Counted from the stretch's first letter, positions 25,333 to 35,901 are shown. The stretch: DNA of 64,000 bases from Pedobacter psychrodurus (GCF_004331735.1 NZ_SJSO01000008.1:124001-188000), one strand, 5' to 3'. Numbers and translations: made by a program. The notes: generated from the letters alone by a model not told the origin.

Positions 25333-26439
25333 TCAAATAATTACGCTTAAAAATGCCCAGGCAACAATAACATTCAATGGAATAAGGATTAAGCCGAAGC
25401 CAAACATGATGAACACATAAAAAAGGAAAAACAGGCTAAAAACCCGTATCAAAAATCCTTTGATCTGTATCGCATTTAACAAGAGCAGATTTCTAAATAA
25501 CAAAATTGTAGAAAAGGCAAATGCGATTAAACCAAACGATGTTAAAATACCGAAGTTGGTCAATATCCAACAGATTTCGGGCAGTAATAAGACGAGATAG
25601 TTTAAACAAAAGCTAAAAAAAATCTTCTCTTTGTTAAAAGGAAAATTCGGCAGGAAGGATAAGTATCGATCATTAAAAATCTTCTCCTGATAAATAAGTA
25701 CCACATGTGCCACAACAATACAGGAGGTAATAAGCATCAACAACCTAAAATTATCTTCAAGACCAGTAAAAACTACAAACACACTCGACATCAATACCCA
25801 CGAAAGTAATTTTGTGAGCACGTAAGCCAATTTCGATTGATTGAAAACCTGAAAACTATACAACAAGAAAACAGGTTTGTTCCATTTTCGACCGATCCTG
25901 ATCAACCAATTTGGCTTATTAGCCTCAATTAAACGATTACTTTCTTTAAGGTAGATATAAGCGCCAGCTAAAATCAGAAGCAGTTGAAACAGCAATATCC
26001 CGATAGAAATAAGATAATACCCAAATACAATTCCAATGGTTATGGCGTATAGCGTATAACACAATACAGGGATAAATATGTAGGTCTGCAAGGTACACCA
26101 AACCATAAACTGCCGCTTTTTGGTTGAAGAAGTGAAACTATAATATAGAAACTCCTGCTGGGGCAAAGCAAGCTGACTTAAAATATATTTCAAACTTTTA
26201 TAAGCATATAACGAACTGCCTATAAGATAGAAAGTCATCATTAGTGGATTACTCACTAAACTAATGGTAAAGAAAAACTGCCAGAAATCAATCTGGTCTG
26301 GCCGAACAGTCCCTAAAGTATTAATAAACAAACAGTAACTGATCAACATCACGAAGATGAATACCAACATAGCTGCATGGGTACGGTAAAACCCATCAAC
26401 AAATATTTTCTTTAAGGCAGTGTTTGAAAGCAAAGACAT
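25333..26439 (-). CDS. ABC exporter membrane subunit (unassigned family)
   Basis: 368 residues, about ten hydrophobic segments, no extracytoplasmic domain. RTHAAMLVFIFVMLISYCLF near the start and LLLPEICWILTNFGIL in the C-terminal third are clear membrane spans. Its ATG overlaps the stop of the ATPase gene upstream (TAATG), so the two proteins form one transporter. I do not recognise the cargo. Bacteroidota have similar two-gene ABC-2-like exporters next to unrelated genes. Confidence 0.8.
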   Translation of the reverse strand: MSLLSNTALKKIFVDGFYRTHAAMLVFIFVMLISYCLFINTLGTVRPDQIDFWQFFFTISLVSNPLMMTFYLIGSSLYAYKSLKYILSQLALPQQEFLYYSFTSSTKKRQFMVWCTLQTYIFIPVLCYTLYAITIGIVFGYYLISIGILLFQLLLILAGAYIYLKESNRLIEANKPNWLIRIGRKWNKPVFLLYSFQVFNQSKLAYVLTKLLSWVLMSSVFVVFTGLEDNFRLLMLITSCIVVAHVVLIYQEKIFNDRYLSFLPNFPFNKEKIFFSFCLNYLVLLLPEICWILTNFGILTSFGLIAFAFSTILLFRNLLLLNAIQIKGFLIRVFSLFFLFYVFIMFGFGLILIPLNVIVAWAFLSVII

Positions 26440-27071
26440 TAAAAATTCAGCGTTATTTTTTTATCTTCAATATTAATCTGTTTTAATCCAGGCAGTTTTA
26501 ACTCATCCAACTGCTGATGTGAGGATAATAGAAAACTGACTTTTTCATTTTGGTACTTTTCATCGATCCATCGGTATAATATTTCTAAAGATTCTACATC
26601 AATTGTATTTAAGGGTTCATCTAATAAGATCAGCTTAGGTTGCCCCAAAAAAGCGAGTACCAACGAGAGCTTTTTAAGCATACCGCTAGAGTAAGAACCC
26701 AATGGATTATTAATATAAGATTTCATGCCCATATCGGTAATTAATGTTTCTGCCTGACCTGAAATTGCACCTTTGGCTTCGGCAAAAAGCGTAATCATCT
26801 CTGATCCGGTTAAAAATTCTGGAAATAACGGCTCAGCTTCAGCGAAATTTACAAGCTTGCGATAGGAAACACCATGGTTTTTTAAATAAATATTGCCTAA
26901 GGAAATATCTCCTTCAAAAGACAGTATCCCTGCAATTGCTTTAAGCAGGGTACTTTTTCCAGATCCGTTGCTTCCTTTTATCCAGAAAATGCCTTCAGGA
27001 ATCTTAATATTATCTATCTTTAAAACAAGATGATTGAAATAAGATTTTTCAAATTGACTGAAGTGTAACAT
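26439..27071 (-). CDS. ABC transporter ATP-binding subunit
   Basis: 210 residues, a compact nucleotide-binding domain. Walker A GSNGSGKST near residue 34, signature LGSYSSGMLKKLSL, Walker B KLILLDEPLNT and the switch His in LLSSHQQ. The short length and the signature suit exporter or ABC-2 type systems. It is cotranscribed with the membrane subunit through a one-base stop/start overlap. Confidence 0.92.
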   Translation of the reverse strand: MLHFSQFEKSYFNHLVLKIDNIKIPEGIFWIKGSNGSGKSTLLKAIAGILSFEGDISLGNIYLKNHGVSYRKLVNFAEAEPLFPEFLTGSEMITLFAEAKGAISGQAETLITDMGMKSYINNPLGSYSSGMLKKLSLVLAFLGQPKLILLDEPLNTIDVESLEILYRWIDEKYQNEKVSFLLSSHQQLDELKLPGLKQINIEDKKITLNF

Positions 27072-27145
27072 AAAATCATTTTATTTCTGACTTTAGTTTT
27101 AATAAAAAGTTACATACCATATTCATCTTAATAAAATCTTACACG

Positions 27146-27655
27146 ATGCAATTCACCTTACGCCCTTATCAAGCCAGCGACCTCGAAAGTTTGGTTAAAC
27201 ATGCTAATAACGCAAAGATTTCGAAATTTTTAACCAATAAGTTCCCTTTTCCTTACGAAAAAAAAGATGGTGAAGCATTTATTCGATTAGCTTTAAGCCA
27301 CGAACCTTTACAAATCAAGGCTATTGTGGTTAACAATGAAGTAATTGGATCAATAGGTGTGCATCAACTGGCTGATATTTATAGCAAAAGCGCAGAAATA
27401 GGTTATTGGATTGCCGAAGATTTTTGGGGTAAGGGCATTGTTCCACTTGCGGTAAAAGAAATGTTGAAATATGGTTTCGAAACATTTGATATCGAAAGGA
27501 TTTTTGCGCGGACTTCTCATACCAACCTGGCCTCGCAAAAGGTTTTAAAAAAAGCTGGCTTTGTTTTCGAAGCGGAATTAAAAGGCACCATTTTTAAAAA
27601 TGGCGAATACTTTGACGAATTAATTTTTGGGTTTAGGAAGCACCAGCTGATCTGA
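27146..27655 (+). CDS. GNAT N-acetyltransferase (RimJ/RimL-like)
   Basis: 169 residues of the Acetyltransf_3 branch: FTLRPYQASDLESLVKHANN at the N-terminus, EIGYWIAEDFWGKGIVPLAV covering the acetyl-CoA loop, and TSHTNLASQKVLKKAGFVFE. These enzymes acetylate protein N-termini, amino sugars or antibiotics using acetyl-CoA. The substrate is not predictable here. It is divergent from the ABC genes with a 74-base gap. Confidence 0.9.
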   Translation: MQFTLRPYQASDLESLVKHANNAKISKFLTNKFPFPYEKKDGEAFIRLALSHEPLQIKAIVVNNEVIGSIGVHQLADIYSKSAEIGYWIAEDFWGKGIVPLAVKEMLKYGFETFDIERIFARTSHTNLASQKVLKKAGFVFEAELKGTIFKNGEYFDELIFGFRKHQLI

Positions 27656-27728
27656 GAACAGAATTAAATCATTTTGTTAAACTCGAAGCTTATTGCGTAA
27701 ATTCGTGCAAACCAAAAACAACAAAGCA

Positions 27729-28577
27729 ATGAAATTATCGATCAAATCAGTAGTGCTGTTTATTGCGCTTTTAGGCGCAGCAGATCTCGCAAATGCCCAG
27801 GGAGCCAAATTCCCACAAGCCAGTAGTGGACAAACCATTATCCAGGATTTTGGATTAGGCAAAATAACTTTAACCTACTCTCGCCCAAATGTTAAAGGCC
27901 GAAAAATTTTTGGTGGTATGGAACCCATGGGAGTAGTTTGGCGCACAGGAGCAAACGGAGCTACACGTATTAAATTTACCGATAATGTTAAAATTGAGGG
28001 TAAAGATTTGCCTGCTGGCGAATATGGCCTATTCAGTATCCCCGGCAAAAATGAGTGGACGGTTATTTTTAATAAAATTGCCGATCAATGGGGTGCATAC
28101 GAATATAAAGAAAGCGATGACGTGTTACGTGTAAAAGTAAAAACGACAACGCTAAAAGATAAAGTAGAAACCCTTAGCATGCAATTTTCTGCTGTTAGCG
28201 AAACTTCTGCAACGTTAAATATGATCTGGGAGAACAATGCCTTTGCCATCAATATTACTACATCTATAGATGAGAAAGTGATGGCTAATATTGCAGAGGC
28301 GATGAAAGGCGAAAAAAAACCTTATTTTAATGCTGCATTGTACTATTATCAAAATGGAAAAGATTTAAAAACCGCATTAGAATGGATGACAGAGGCGGAA
28401 AAGTCGGATATGAAAGCGCCTTGGTTTAAATTGTGGAAAGGCCGTATCCAATTAAAAATGGGCGATAAAGCTGGCGCAGCAGCTACGGCGCAACAAGGCA
28501 TTGATGCTGCAAAAGCACAAAAGGTTGATGAATATGTACGCTTAAACTCAGAACTTTTGGCCGAAGCTAAAAAATAA
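27729..28577 (+). CDS. DUF2911 secreted protein
   Basis: 282 residues started at ATG 27729, giving a good Sec signal (MKLSIKSVVLFIALLGAADL, cut near ANAQ). The frame opens upstream at a TTG (27693), which would put a charged extension before the signal and is rejected. FGLGKITLTYSRPNVKGRKI, MGVVWRTGANGATRI and LPAGEYGLFSIPGKNEWTV are the DUF2911 signature. Residues about 195-282 are helical and TPR-like (AMKGEKKPYFNAALYYYQNG). Function of the family is unknown; it is abundant in Bacteroidota. Confidence 0.9.
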   Translation: MKLSIKSVVLFIALLGAADLANAQGAKFPQASSGQTIIQDFGLGKITLTYSRPNVKGRKIFGGMEPMGVVWRTGANGATRIKFTDNVKIEGKDLPAGEYGLFSIPGKNEWTVIFNKIADQWGAYEYKESDDVLRVKVKTTTLKDKVETLSMQFSAVSETSATLNMIWENNAFAINITTSIDEKVMANIAEAMKGEKKPYFNAALYYYQNGKDLKTALEWMTEAEKSDMKAPWFKLWKGRIQLKMGDKAGAAATAQQGIDAAKAQKVDEYVRLNSELLAEAKK

Positions 28578-28591
28578 GAAGGTAATGTTTC

Positions 28592-28776
28592 GGTCGGTGA
28601 GACACCGACCGATAGTATATTACAATCAGGCCTGGCTTAACCCCTAAAAATTACAGAACCTAAGTAATTTAAACCCGATTGCAATGGAAAGCCCCGAATG
28701 AAGAACTAGTGAGGACTTGTAATGGAAAGCAGGACCAGCCTAAACCGATGTATTACTGAAATTGCTTTTCAAAAAA
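28592..28776. repeat. Palindrome and structured element copy 2 of 3
   Basis: GGTCGGTGAGACACCGACC (28592-28610) is a near-perfect hairpin and may end the DUF2911 message. From 28671 to 28776 lies the second copy of the element at 5513-5622: ACCCGATTG, ATGGAAAGCCCC, GTGAGGACTTG, AGCAGGACCAGC and TTGCTTTTCAAA follow in the same order. These fill most of the 417-base gap before eno. Confidence 0.6.
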
Positions 28777-28892
28777 GTAATATGTAACTAAGCTTCTAAA
28801 GATCTCATGCAACACACGGGTTTACCAACCAATATTAAGTTAAAATTAACGATCAGTTAACTCAAACAACTATCGTAACATTAAGCCCTTAA

Positions 28893-30290
<1,398 letters not shown>

Positions 30291-30300
30291 ACCCCTAAAT

Positions 30301-30425
30301 CCCCTTAAGGGGACTTCTTTTCTCTTCTTTAGGAGAGATGCCGCAAGGCAGAGAGGAGTGTTAACAAGTTGAAAAACTTATTTGCAAAACATCTGGAGAT
30401 TTTAAATCTTCGGATGTTTTTATTT
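30301..30425 (+). terminator. Two hairpins after eno, the second an intrinsic terminator
   Basis: The palindrome CCCCTTAAGGGG (30301-30312), of the CCCCTTTAGGGG repeat type also at 42021, follows the stop. At 30386-30420, arms AAAACATCTGGAGATTT and AAATCTTCGGATGTTTT pair with few mismatches and a T-rich run follows to 30425. Confidence 0.8.
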
Positions 30426-30493
30426 TAATACTATATTTGTTTGTTGGATTTGATCTTCTCAAATCTCACATCTAAAATCTCATATCAAAATAT

Positions 30494-30793
30494 ATGAAAC
30501 GTTTAATAGATCTTTTCCGCAATAAATATTTCCTTGCTACTGTCGCTTTTGCGATGTGGATGCTATTTTTCGACAAAAATGATATGATGTCGCAATACGA
30601 ATACCGCAGTCAGGCCAATAAATTGCAGGAAGAAAAAGAATATTTTGAGAAAGAAACTGAACAGGTTAAAAAAGATTTAAACGAGCTGAATACCAACCTC
30701 AATACCGCTGAAAAATTTGCACGTGAAAAATACTTCATGAAAAAAGATAATGAAGATGTTTTTGTGATTATTCGGGAAGAGAAAAAAGACTAG
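30494..30793 (+). CDS. Septum formation initiator (DivIC/FtsB-like)
   Basis: 99 residues. A short cytoplasmic start, one membrane span (residues about 11-26, YFLATVAFAMWMLFF), then a coiled coil (YRSQANKLQEEKEYFEKETE) and FAREKYFMKKDNEDVFVI, the conserved end of the DivIC/FtsB family. It should join the FtsQ/DivIB-FtsL cell-division complex at the septum. Location next to eno supports the call. Confidence 0.9.
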   Translation: MKRLIDLFRNKYFLATVAFAMWMLFFDKNDMMSQYEYRSQANKLQEEKEYFEKETEQVKKDLNELNTNLNTAEKFAREKYFMKKDNEDVFVIIREEKKD

Positions 30794-30794
30794 C

Positions 30795-30816
30795 TGGGAG
30801 TTGGGAGTTTGGAGTC
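30795..30816. repeat. TTGGGAGTTtGGAGT word repeat
   Basis: GGGAGTTGGGAGTTTGGAGT (30796-30815) after the stop of the DivIC-like gene. The same words recur at 31507-31535, 47135-47150, 54112-54140 and, as complement, 54330-54356. Origin and role unknown. Confidence 0.5.
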
Positions 30817-30889
30817 GCCCAACAATTCAACAATAAAGCTATAGAACAATTCCCACCAATTTGCCAATCCAACTTTACAACTCTTCCGC

Positions 30890-31504
30890 ATGCTCCACAT
30901 CCTCTACATTATCGCCATAACAGCTGAAGCGATGACCGCTGCACTTTCTGCAGGCAGGCGTGATATGGACTGGGTTGGTGTTTGTATTATTGCCTGGGTT
31001 ACTGCTTTGGGCGGTGGTACGGTTAGAAATGTATTATTTGGCCATTATCCGATGAGCTGGGTAGAACATCCAGAATATTTGGTGATTACCGCGGCAGCAG
31101 CCTTACTTGCTGCCTTTATTGCATCAATCATGACCAAGCTCAAAAAGCTTTTTCTTTATCTCGATGCATTAGGCTTAGTGGTTTTTACTATTATTGGCTG
31201 TCAGGTTGCACAAGAAATTCATTTGCCTTATTTAATTGTACTCTTCAGTGGAATGATTACAGGCTGTGCAGGTGGTGTGCTTCGCGATGTACTTTGTAAT
31301 GAAGTTCCATTCCTTTTTAGAAAAGAGATTTATGCCAGTGCAGCAATAGTAACTGGTGCTGTGTATATCGGCATAGAACATTTTCACGGAAGCGAGATGC
31401 TGGCTACCATTACAGCTGCTATTATCGGATTAGCGCTGCGGTTACTTTCTATCCGATTCGAATGGCACATGCCCAAATTTGTTTATAGGGATGAATGGCA
31501 CTAA
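30890..31504 (+). CDS. TRIC-family cation channel (UPF0126)
   Basis: 204 residues with about seven membrane segments in two similar halves. Each half has the family Gly motif: ALGGGTVRNVLFG in the first, GMITGCAGGVLRDVLCNEVP in the second. Prokaryotic TRIC homologues form trimeric potassium-permeable channels in the inner membrane. The pair of UPF0126 domains is complete. A short repeat-rich spacer precedes it. Confidence 0.93.
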   Translation: MLHILYIIAITAEAMTAALSAGRRDMDWVGVCIIAWVTALGGGTVRNVLFGHYPMSWVEHPEYLVITAAAALLAAFIASIMTKLKKLFLYLDALGLVVFTIIGCQVAQEIHLPYLIVLFSGMITGCAGGVLRDVLCNEVPFLFRKEIYASAAIVTGAVYIGIEHFHGSEMLATITAAIIGLALRLLSIRFEWHMPKFVYRDEWH

Positions 31505-31506
31505 TT

Positions 31507-31565
31507 CAGTTGGGAGTTTTCAGTTTAGAGTTTTGAGTCTCCAAACACCACACCCAACTCAAAAC
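31507..31565. repeat. Inverted word repeat between TRIC gene and convergent membrane-protein gene
   Basis: AGTTGGGAGTTTTCAGTTTA and GTTTTGAGT on the left, then ACACCCAACTCAAAACTTAG on the right, giving complementary arms. It lies between two convergent genes and probably acts as a bidirectional terminator. Confidence 0.5.
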
Positions 31566-33650
31566 TTAGAGTTCCCCATTCCTCTTTCTCAAAAACCACT
31601 CTACTCCTAGCAAAATCAAAATTAAGCCGAACAGCCATTTTATGCTAATTAATTCGTCGTATTTACGGTCTTCGTAACTGATGGTTTTAATATTTTCATT
31701 TTTAGCAATCTCATCGGCTATTTTGAGCAGGTTTTCAGGCATAAACAGTTTGCCATTACTTTGTTTAGACATCGAATTTAAAAGCTGATGATTGGCTGTT
31801 GTTTGCTGAAATTCCGCAATCAGTGCATTTACATAGAAGCTACCTGTAGCGATGAATTTCTTCCCTCCCAGTTCGGTATTGGCTAAATAAGAATAATTAC
31901 CTGCAGGCATGGTTCCTGCATCTAGTTGATAACCATTTTCGGTTTTAGAAAAAACATAGTTAAATACTTTGCCCGCTTCATTTTTAACCTGAAGATTAAC
32001 TTCTGGCTCGTTTACAGGCTGATAGCTATCGTTATAAAGTGTGCCGTTAAACTGGATCGCTTCATTTTCATCATAAGCAGATTTCGATGTAAAAACCTTA
32101 AATCTCCGTTTATCATCCTTAACAGATAAATATTGAACTGTTTTTGAAATCAGGTCGTTTAAAACCGGTTGATTACTTTCATTTTCAGCCTCCGAAAGTT
32201 TCCAGCGCCAAAGCCCCTCTCCCGTTAAATAACCAGCTTTTAAGCCATTTTCATTCGCAAAGAAGAGTAATGGTTGCTGTGTGCTTACTTTGCCGATACG
32301 CTGGTTAAAAACGGGTGTTGCGCCTGCATTTACTGTTAATCTTCCAAACGGACTTAACAAAGGGTCGAAAGTTGAAAACTGTTTTTTATCTTCTTCAGAG
32401 AGATTGAAACTGGTAAAGCCATTAGCAAAATCGGCATATACTTCTTGAATGGAACCATTAGCAGCGCCTAAGTTGACCTGATTTTGGATCTGATTGAAAG
32501 CATTTACATTACTTTGCGCACCCAAAATGTACCAGATCGGTTTCTTTAAACCAGTTAATTTCTTTAAAAAAGCAGCTGAAACATTCTGCACATCCGGTAG
32601 TTGATATAATATGATTAAATCGAATTTAGACGGATCTGTTGTATTTAAGTCATCAGCAAGGGCTAGTTTAGCTTCATAGTGCTTATTAATCGAAATAGCC
32701 TCCTTTAAAACCCCTAAATCGGGATGTGGTGCAACGGCTGCAAGCAATACTTTCTGCCTGCCATCAATAACTTCGACATAAAAGGTCTGAACATTATTTC
32801 TGGTCGTAATTTCATTTGGTAAGGATCCCAACTGCACAGTATATTTCTGAACGCCGATTTTACCCGCATGAATCTTAACAGGAACCGTTTTAACGAAAGA
32901 ACTTCCATTAATGACTATATTCTGTTGCTCAACCTTTGCGCCATTTTGGCTCACCGTTAAAGAAGTACTTTCGCCATTACTTTGAAAAGCCTGAACCTGA
33001 ACTTCGATGGTAAAATCGTCATCCAGGTACACAATGTTGTTATAATTTACATTCGAAATTAATACATCACGTTTTGGAATACTATCGCCTAAAGCAATGG
33101 TATAAACCGGGGCATTAATCTGATTTACACTATACAGTGGATTTCCTCCATGATTAAAAATGCCGTCGGTTGCCAAAATAATTGCCCCAACATTTCGGTT
33201 GGTATATTCATCTCTAACTTTCTGAAAAAAGGCCGAGGCATCCGTTGATTTTCCTAGATTTTTAAAATCGAAACCATCTGCAACCTGATCTCCAAAGTGA
33301 AGCGTTTTCACCTCGTACTTATCTGATAGTTTATCTTGTAATGTTTTAAGGTTTTGCTCGTATAATTTTTGGTCGAAACCAGCTGCTTTAACCTGACCTA
33401 CAGAGAGAGAATTATCCTGTCCGATAATAATTACAGGTTTATCTAAGGTATAATTTAATGTTTTGATGAGGGGTGCAAATATTAACCACGCAATAGTTGT
33501 AACCACAATAATTCGTAATGCAGTTAAGCCATACTGAAGTTTTTTATCTAAATTTTTGTTGCCACGATAAAGCAACCAAGCATACAACACGCCCAACGCC
33601 AAGCAACCCAGAAAAAATAAAATAGAAGTACCCGAAAAAAAACTATTCAT
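31566..33650 (-). CDS. Large inner-membrane protein with VWA-like domain
   Basis: 694 residues. Two membrane spans at the N-terminus (residues about 8-26 and 38-60), one at the C-terminus (LFGLILILLGVEWFL). Between them, PVIIIGQDNSLSV begins a region like a von Willebrand A fold, and VGAIILATDGIFNHGGNPLY is its typical second strand with a TDG motif. GRQKVLLAAVAPHPDLGVLK and LIILYQLPD suggest a second Rossmann-like part. Proteins like this sit in the Bacteroidota envelope and are usually annotated as hypothetical; the cargo or role is unknown. Confidence 0.8.
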   Translation of the reverse strand: MNSFFSGTSILFFLGCLALGVLYAWLLYRGNKNLDKKLQYGLTALRIIVVTTIAWLIFAPLIKTLNYTLDKPVIIIGQDNSLSVGQVKAAGFDQKLYEQNLKTLQDKLSDKYEVKTLHFGDQVADGFDFKNLGKSTDASAFFQKVRDEYTNRNVGAIILATDGIFNHGGNPLYSVNQINAPVYTIALGDSIPKRDVLISNVNYNNIVYLDDDFTIEVQVQAFQSNGESTSLTVSQNGAKVEQQNIVINGSSFVKTVPVKIHAGKIGVQKYTVQLGSLPNEITTRNNVQTFYVEVIDGRQKVLLAAVAPHPDLGVLKEAISINKHYEAKLALADDLNTTDPSKFDLIILYQLPDVQNVSAAFLKKLTGLKKPIWYILGAQSNVNAFNQIQNQVNLGAANGSIQEVYADFANGFTSFNLSEEDKKQFSTFDPLLSPFGRLTVNAGATPVFNQRIGKVSTQQPLLFFANENGLKAGYLTGEGLWRWKLSEAENESNQPVLNDLISKTVQYLSVKDDKRRFKVFTSKSAYDENEAIQFNGTLYNDSYQPVNEPEVNLQVKNEAGKVFNYVFSKTENGYQLDAGTMPAGNYSYLANTELGGKKFIATGSFYVNALIAEFQQTTANHQLLNSMSKQSNGKLFMPENLLKIADEIAKNENIKTISYEDRKYDELISIKWLFGLILILLGVEWFLRKRNGEL

Positions 33651-33691
33651 ACTTTTATAAAGATGGTAATTTTGGGGAAATTTTCAAGAAT

Positions 33692-33811
33692 TTAACCACA
33701 AAGGGCACGAAGAAATTACACCGAGTTTCACAGAGCCATTACCATAGCCTTATTATTTTCTGTTCTCTGTGTTAAACAACAAAAAAACGCTATGGCCTAT
33801 GTGGTTAATTA
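33692..33811. repeat. AACCACAAAGGnCAC-type repeat with inverted ends
   Basis: TTAACCACAAAGGGCACGAA at the left and TATGTGGTTAATTA at the right are complementary at their ends (TTAACCACA/TGTGGTTAA). Words of the same type occur at 41628-41655, 47434-47535 and 54280-54312. The region precedes the L,D-transpeptidase start. Confidence 0.55.
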
Positions 33812-33836
33812 CTTATTTTTAACCAAACCAAAATTT

Positions 33837-34571
33837 ATGAAATTAATCTATTTAACCTTTTTGCTAGCGCTAAGCTTTATGGTGAATGCCCAAAATAATT
33901 TTAAAGCCACACAAATTAAATTTGAAAGAGTAGAAAAGGCTTACAACGAAAAGTGGGAAACACTGAAAAAATTTGTTCAAGCTGGTGGTTATGGAGATAG
34001 ATTTTCCATGGTAATCAATGCTTATAAAACAGAAGGAAAGCTTGAAGTATGGTTAAAGAATAATTCGGCTAAAACCTATTCTTTATTTAGAACTTACGAT
34101 TTCTGTGCGCATTCTGGCACCATTGGCCCAAAAGTAATTGAAGGTGATGGGCAAACACCCGAGGGTTTTTATTATATTAATGTTTTTAACCCGATGAGCA
34201 ATTTTCACTTATCACTAGGTGTAAACTATCCAAATACCGTAGATTATGCGAGAACCGGAAAAGATAGAAAACCAGGAAGTGACATCTACATTCATGGTAA
34301 TTGTGTAACGATTGGTTGTATCCCTTTAACAGACGAAAAGATTAAAGAGGTTTATATTTTAGGGATTGAGGCCAGAAATGCTGGACAGGAAAAGATTCCT
34401 GTTAACATTTACCCTTTCAAAATGACCGATGGAAATATGAAGAAATACATTGCTCAATTCCCTGCACAAGCCAACTTTTGGAAATCCTTGCAACCAGGAT
34501 ATTTAGCTTTCGAGAAGAATAAAATGCCAGCGAAGATTACTGAGTTTAAAGGAAAATATGTTGTAAAATAG
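33837..34571 (+). CDS. L,D-transpeptidase (YkuD) family protein
   Basis: 244 residues from ATG 33837, which gives a clean Sec signal (MKLIYLTFLLALSFMVNAQ); an upstream ATG at 33792 adds 15 residues inside a repeat and is less likely. The YkuD core has VIEGDGQTPEGFYYINVFNP and the catalytic motif IHGNCVTIGCIPLTDEKI, with the nucleophile Cys in TIGCIP. It resembles the ErfK/YafK branch. Such enzymes cross-link peptidoglycan or attach proteins to it in the periplasm. Confidence 0.92.
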   Translation: MKLIYLTFLLALSFMVNAQNNFKATQIKFERVEKAYNEKWETLKKFVQAGGYGDRFSMVINAYKTEGKLEVWLKNNSAKTYSLFRTYDFCAHSGTIGPKVIEGDGQTPEGFYYINVFNPMSNFHLSLGVNYPNTVDYARTGKDRKPGSDIYIHGNCVTIGCIPLTDEKIKEVYILGIEARNAGQEKIPVNIYPFKMTDGNMKKYIAQFPAQANFWKSLQPGYLAFEKNKMPAKITEFKGKYVVK

Positions 34572-34644
34572 TTGGAATGTTCTAACGTTGAAATGTTAAA
34601 AGTTGGAATGTTGAAAGGTTCTGATCTTAAATAAGGTAAAAGCT

Positions 34645-34686
34645 AAAAGGCGTAAGGTTTAGGGTTATTACCCACCTTACGCCTTT
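34645..34686. terminator. Hairpin between convergent L,D-transpeptidase and fabG
   Basis: AAAGGCGTAAGGT (34646-34658) pairs with ACCTTACGCCTTT (34674-34686). A T-rich stretch follows on the plus strand. It is made of the same word family as 10284-10357, and CCACCCTAAACCCTCCACCC type words fill the rest up to fabG. Confidence 0.6.
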
Positions 34687-34761
34687 ATTATTTTAGTATT
34701 TAGGTAAAGAAACCCTCCACCCTAAACCCTCCACCCTAAACCTTCTAACCCTCTACCTTTC

Positions 34762-35505
34762 TTACAGCATTCCGCCGCAAACAGATAGGGTTTGACCAGT
34801 TACATAAGCGCTCATATCTGATGCTAAGAACACACAAACATTCGCAATATCTTCAGTTTCGCCAGCACGTTTTAAAGGAATATCCTTTTCCCAACCGGCA
34901 ACAACTGCTGGATCTAAAATATCTGTCATTTCGGTACGGATAAATCCTGGAGCAACAACGTTGGCACGGATATTTCTCGAACCCAATTCTTTAGCGATTG
35001 ATTTAGTAAAACCGATGATCCCAGCTTTAGATGCAGCATAATTTGCTTGTCCGGCATTGCCTGTAGTACCAACAATAGAACCCATGTTGATAAAAACACC
35101 TTTACGGGCTTTCATCATTACTTTAGAAGCTGCCTTGGTTACGTTGAAGATCGATTTTAAGTTAATATTGATCACATCATCCCAGTTTTCTTCGCTCATA
35201 CGCATCAATAAGCCATCTTTAGTAATACCTGCGTTATTTACCACGATATCTATGGTACCGAACTCAGCTACAACATCGTTGATTAACTGCTCTGCTTCAG
35301 CAAATTTAGACGCATCAGAACGATAACCTTTAACCTTTGTTCCAAAGCTCTGTAATTCCTGTTCTAAAGCTTCACCCTTTTCTACTGATGATAAATATGT
35401 AAAAGCCACATTAGCGCCCTGCTCGGCAAATTTTTCAGCTATTTTACGGCCAATTCCTTTAGATGCGCCTGTAATTAATGCTGTTTTTCCTTCTAATAAT
35501 TTCAT
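34762..35505 (-). CDS. fabG: 3-oxoacyl-[acyl-carrier-protein] reductase
   Basis: 247 residues, classic SDR. TGASKGIG for NADPH, NNAG in IVVNNAGITKDGLLMRM, catalytic Ser in NMGSIVG and YxxxK in YAASKAGIIGF, then VAPGFIRTEMTD. ITKDGLLMRM is specific to FabG among SDRs. It reduces 3-ketoacyl-ACP in fatty acid elongation in the cytoplasm. No other fab gene is adjacent. Confidence 0.95.
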   Translation of the reverse strand: MKLLEGKTALITGASKGIGRKIAEKFAEQGANVAFTYLSSVEKGEALEQELQSFGTKVKGYRSDASKFAEAEQLINDVVAEFGTIDIVVNNAGITKDGLLMRMSEENWDDVININLKSIFNVTKAASKVMMKARKGVFINMGSIVGTTGNAGQANYAASKAGIIGFTKSIAKELGSRNIRANVVAPGFIRTEMTDILDPAVVAGWEKDIPLKRAGETEDIANVCVFLASDMSAYVTGQTLSVCGGML

Positions 35506-35520
35506 TTGTTATTTTATTGT

Positions 35521-35550
35521 CTGTCAGTCTGAGCTTGTCGAAGACCGAAC
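35521..35550. repeat. Half copy of the GAGCTTGTCGAA palindrome
   Basis: CTGTCAGTCTGAGCTTGTCG matches the left arm of the repeats at 35902 and 37092; the right arm is missing. Confidence 0.6.
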
Positions 35551-35556
35551 TTGTTA

Positions 35557-35853
35557 TTAATTTTTATAGTTTGATAATCTTAAAATTTCATCCCAATCTT
35601 CTTTGAATAAAGCTTCTTTTTTCTTTCTACTCCATCCTTTTACCTGCTTCTCAAAATCTATTGCGTCTTCTATTTGATCAAATCTTTGGTAATACATTAA
35701 TACTACCGGCTTCCTTGAAAAAGTATAAGCGAAAACATTTTCTCCATTATTGTGTTCTGAAAGTCTGGTTTCTAAATCATTTGTTACTCCAACATAATAA
35801 CTCTTATCCGAACATTCCAGAATGTAGACAAAATAGTTATGTATTCTAGTCAT
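35557..35853 (-). CDS. GIY-YIG domain nuclease-like protein
   Basis: 99 residues from ATG 35853 (MTRIHNYFVYILECSDKSYY). The frame continues upstream to 35931, but that part overlaps a repeat and would add an atypical leader. FVYILECSDKSYYVGVTNDL corresponds to the GIY-YIG core (YIL..YVG), followed by RLSEHNNG and FEKQVKGWSRKKKEAL, typical of the short YhbQ/UPF0213-like branch. Members are single-domain and of unsettled role, perhaps structure-specific DNA cleavage. Confidence 0.88.
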   Translation of the reverse strand: MTRIHNYFVYILECSDKSYYVGVTNDLETRLSEHNNGENVFAYTFSRKPVVLMYYQRFDQIEDAIDFEKQVKGWSRKKKEALFKEDWDEILRLSNYKN

Positions 35854-35901
35854 AATGATCTTTAGGAACATAAAGTTACTAAAAATATTTCTTGCTAAAA
35901 C

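Noticed and set aside
27693-27728. TTG start extending the DUF2911 protein
   Set aside because: Would place a charged stretch ahead of an otherwise perfect signal peptide.
31566-33650. BatA-type aerotolerance protein
   Set aside because: VWA-like strands are present, but no Bat neighbours and the layout (two N-terminal spans, one at the end, 694 residues) does not match BatA.
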